DNA of 23,646 nt from a virus: positions 1-23,646 of the IMG/VR virus record IMGVR_UViG_3300004463_000175; one strand, given 5' to 3'. Shown here in pieces: positions 22,908-23,646 of the stretch. A program made the translations under genes and the position numbers. Under the pieces are notes generated by a model. That model searched no databases and had not been told where the DNA came from. It saw only the letters and a program-made list of their open reading frames with translations. The first letter of the stretch is position 1; each line of letters opens with the position of its first letter.

Positions 22908-23114
22908 ATGAGGTGGGTGTCCTTGATCGCTAACTTCTTCCGAAGGGCGGACCTTGAGACGTCGCCAGACGGGGGCGTGACGCACGACCCCGAGGTCAGA
23001 GACGCGGTCGCGGAGAACCGGGTTGTTCTCGAGCGCAACCGCCAGCTTGTGACCGAGCTGGCTGCTGTTGAGCGCGCTCTGCGGAGGAGATCTTGGAAAA
23101 CGCGGACCCGCTGA
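22908..23114 (+). CDS. Small coiled-coil protein of unknown function
   Basis: A 68-residue protein with a short amphipathic or hydrophobic N-terminus (W-V-S-L-I-A-N-F-F-R-R), then a coiled coil (about 27-62) rich in Arg and Glu. It begins three bases after the preceding stop and overlaps the next gene by 22 bases, so it behaves as part of the same cassette. The ribosome site is weak. Function not recognised. Confidence 0.5.
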   Translation: MRWVSLIANFFRRADLETSPDGGVTHDPEVRDAVAENRVVLERNRQLVTELAAVERALRRRSWKTRTR

Positions 23115-23602
23115 CCTACTTCATAGCGGTATTCACCGCGACATTGACAGCCGGGTTGTTCCTCTTGTGGAGAAGGGCTGTCTCGTTGCGGGACGCGCTC
23201 GATGGCAAGGAAGGCCACCGGCTGATGGCCATCTTCGCGAACATTTTCGCTGTCGACACGCTCGTCCTGGGCAGCACGGCGGTACGCACCGCCTTGCTCT
23301 TCAACCACGAGTTCGACCTACTGCGCCAGTTAATGGGCGTCGTGACTTGGCTGATGTTCCTGGGCGTCCACTTCTGGGCGCTGCTCGAGGTTCGCGGCAT
23401 CACGCGCGACAAGCGTGACGCGCAAGTCCGCCAACACGAGGCCGAAGTCCACCAGGAGGTGCTCGATGCGATCTCCGGCGTGGGCGACAAGGCCGACGCT
23501 GCGTATCACGAAGCCAACCAGGTCAACATCAAGATCGCCAATCTAGACCAGCGCCTGCTTGAGCAGGGCGAGCGCGCCGAGCGCGACCACCAGAACCCAT
23601 AA
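23093..23602 (+). CDS. Three-span membrane protein with coiled-coil tail
   Basis: A 169-residue protein with three predicted membrane helices (about residues 8-27, 43-66 and 78-99) and a long charged coiled coil (103-165). It could be a holin-like or superinfection-related membrane protein; no family motif was recognised. The start is a TTG at 23093, chosen because GGAGG lies at 23083-23087 and no ATG or GTG gives a complete first helix; the start overlaps the preceding gene. Confidence 0.6.
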   Translation: MENADPLTYFIAVFTATLTAGLFLLWRRAVSLRDALDGKEGHRLMAIFANIFAVDTLVLGSTAVRTALLFNHEFDLLRQLMGVVTWLMFLGVHFWALLEVRGITRDKRDAQVRQHEAEVHQEVLDAISGVGDKADAAYHEANQVNIKIANLDQRLLEQGERAERDHQNP

Positions 23603-23646
23603 GCACCTTCCTCGCAATACAGACGGAGCCTGGCTGGTACCCCCCC

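Overview
This window is the structural (morphogenesis) half of a long-tailed, siphovirus-type double-stranded DNA phage or prophage. All convincing genes lie on the + strand, are packed with overlaps of 1 to about 25 bases, and appear in the classical order capsid maturation, neck, tail tube, tail chaperone, tape measure, tail tip, fibre, membrane and lysis genes. The DNA is GC-rich, many starts are GTG (one is TTG), and Shine-Dalgarno sites of the GGAGG type are clear. That suggests a high-GC bacterial host such as an actinobacterium or Chloroflexota-like lineage, but nothing in the window fixes the host. No integrase, repressor, tRNA, rRNA or CRISPR array is visible. Terminase and portal genes would be expected just upstream of the window.

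Layout. 1-910 holds the end of a GT-B glycosyltransferase and a LAGLIDADG homing endonuclease, wedged ahead of the capsid genes. 894-3468 encodes a prohead protease with a long acidic, coiled-coil tail and the HK97-fold major capsid protein, followed by a strong hairpin. 3544-6158 encodes the neck: adaptor, stopper, gp10-like protein and tail terminator. 6171-7475 encodes the tail tube protein, a short possible tube paralogue, and the tail assembly chaperones gpG and gpGT, joined by a -1 frameshift. 7475-13483 is a 2002-residue tape measure protein with an embedded GNAT-like segment. 13483-18965 encodes two paralogous tail-hub proteins in tandem; the first carries a lytic transglycosylase domain, an NlpC/P60 peptidase and a C39-like cysteine peptidase. 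18969-22039 encodes adhesin-like proteins: a short and a long protein sharing a domain and SFTLDA repeats, the long one with an Asp-box propeller, and then a fibre-like protein. 22152-23602 holds a run of small membrane or coiled-coil proteins (holin and lysis candidates) and a zinc-ribbon microgene whose reading frame is broken. The last 44 bases (23603-23646) show nothing recognisable.

How they work together: the protease matures the capsid built from the HK97-type shell; neck proteins seal the head and join it to the tube; gpG/gpGT load tube subunits around the tape measure; the hub pair closes the tube and brings peptidoglycan-cutting domains to the cell wall; the repeat and propeller proteins probably contact the host surface. 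No separate endolysin gene is visible, so cell-wall cutting in this window rests in the hub protein.
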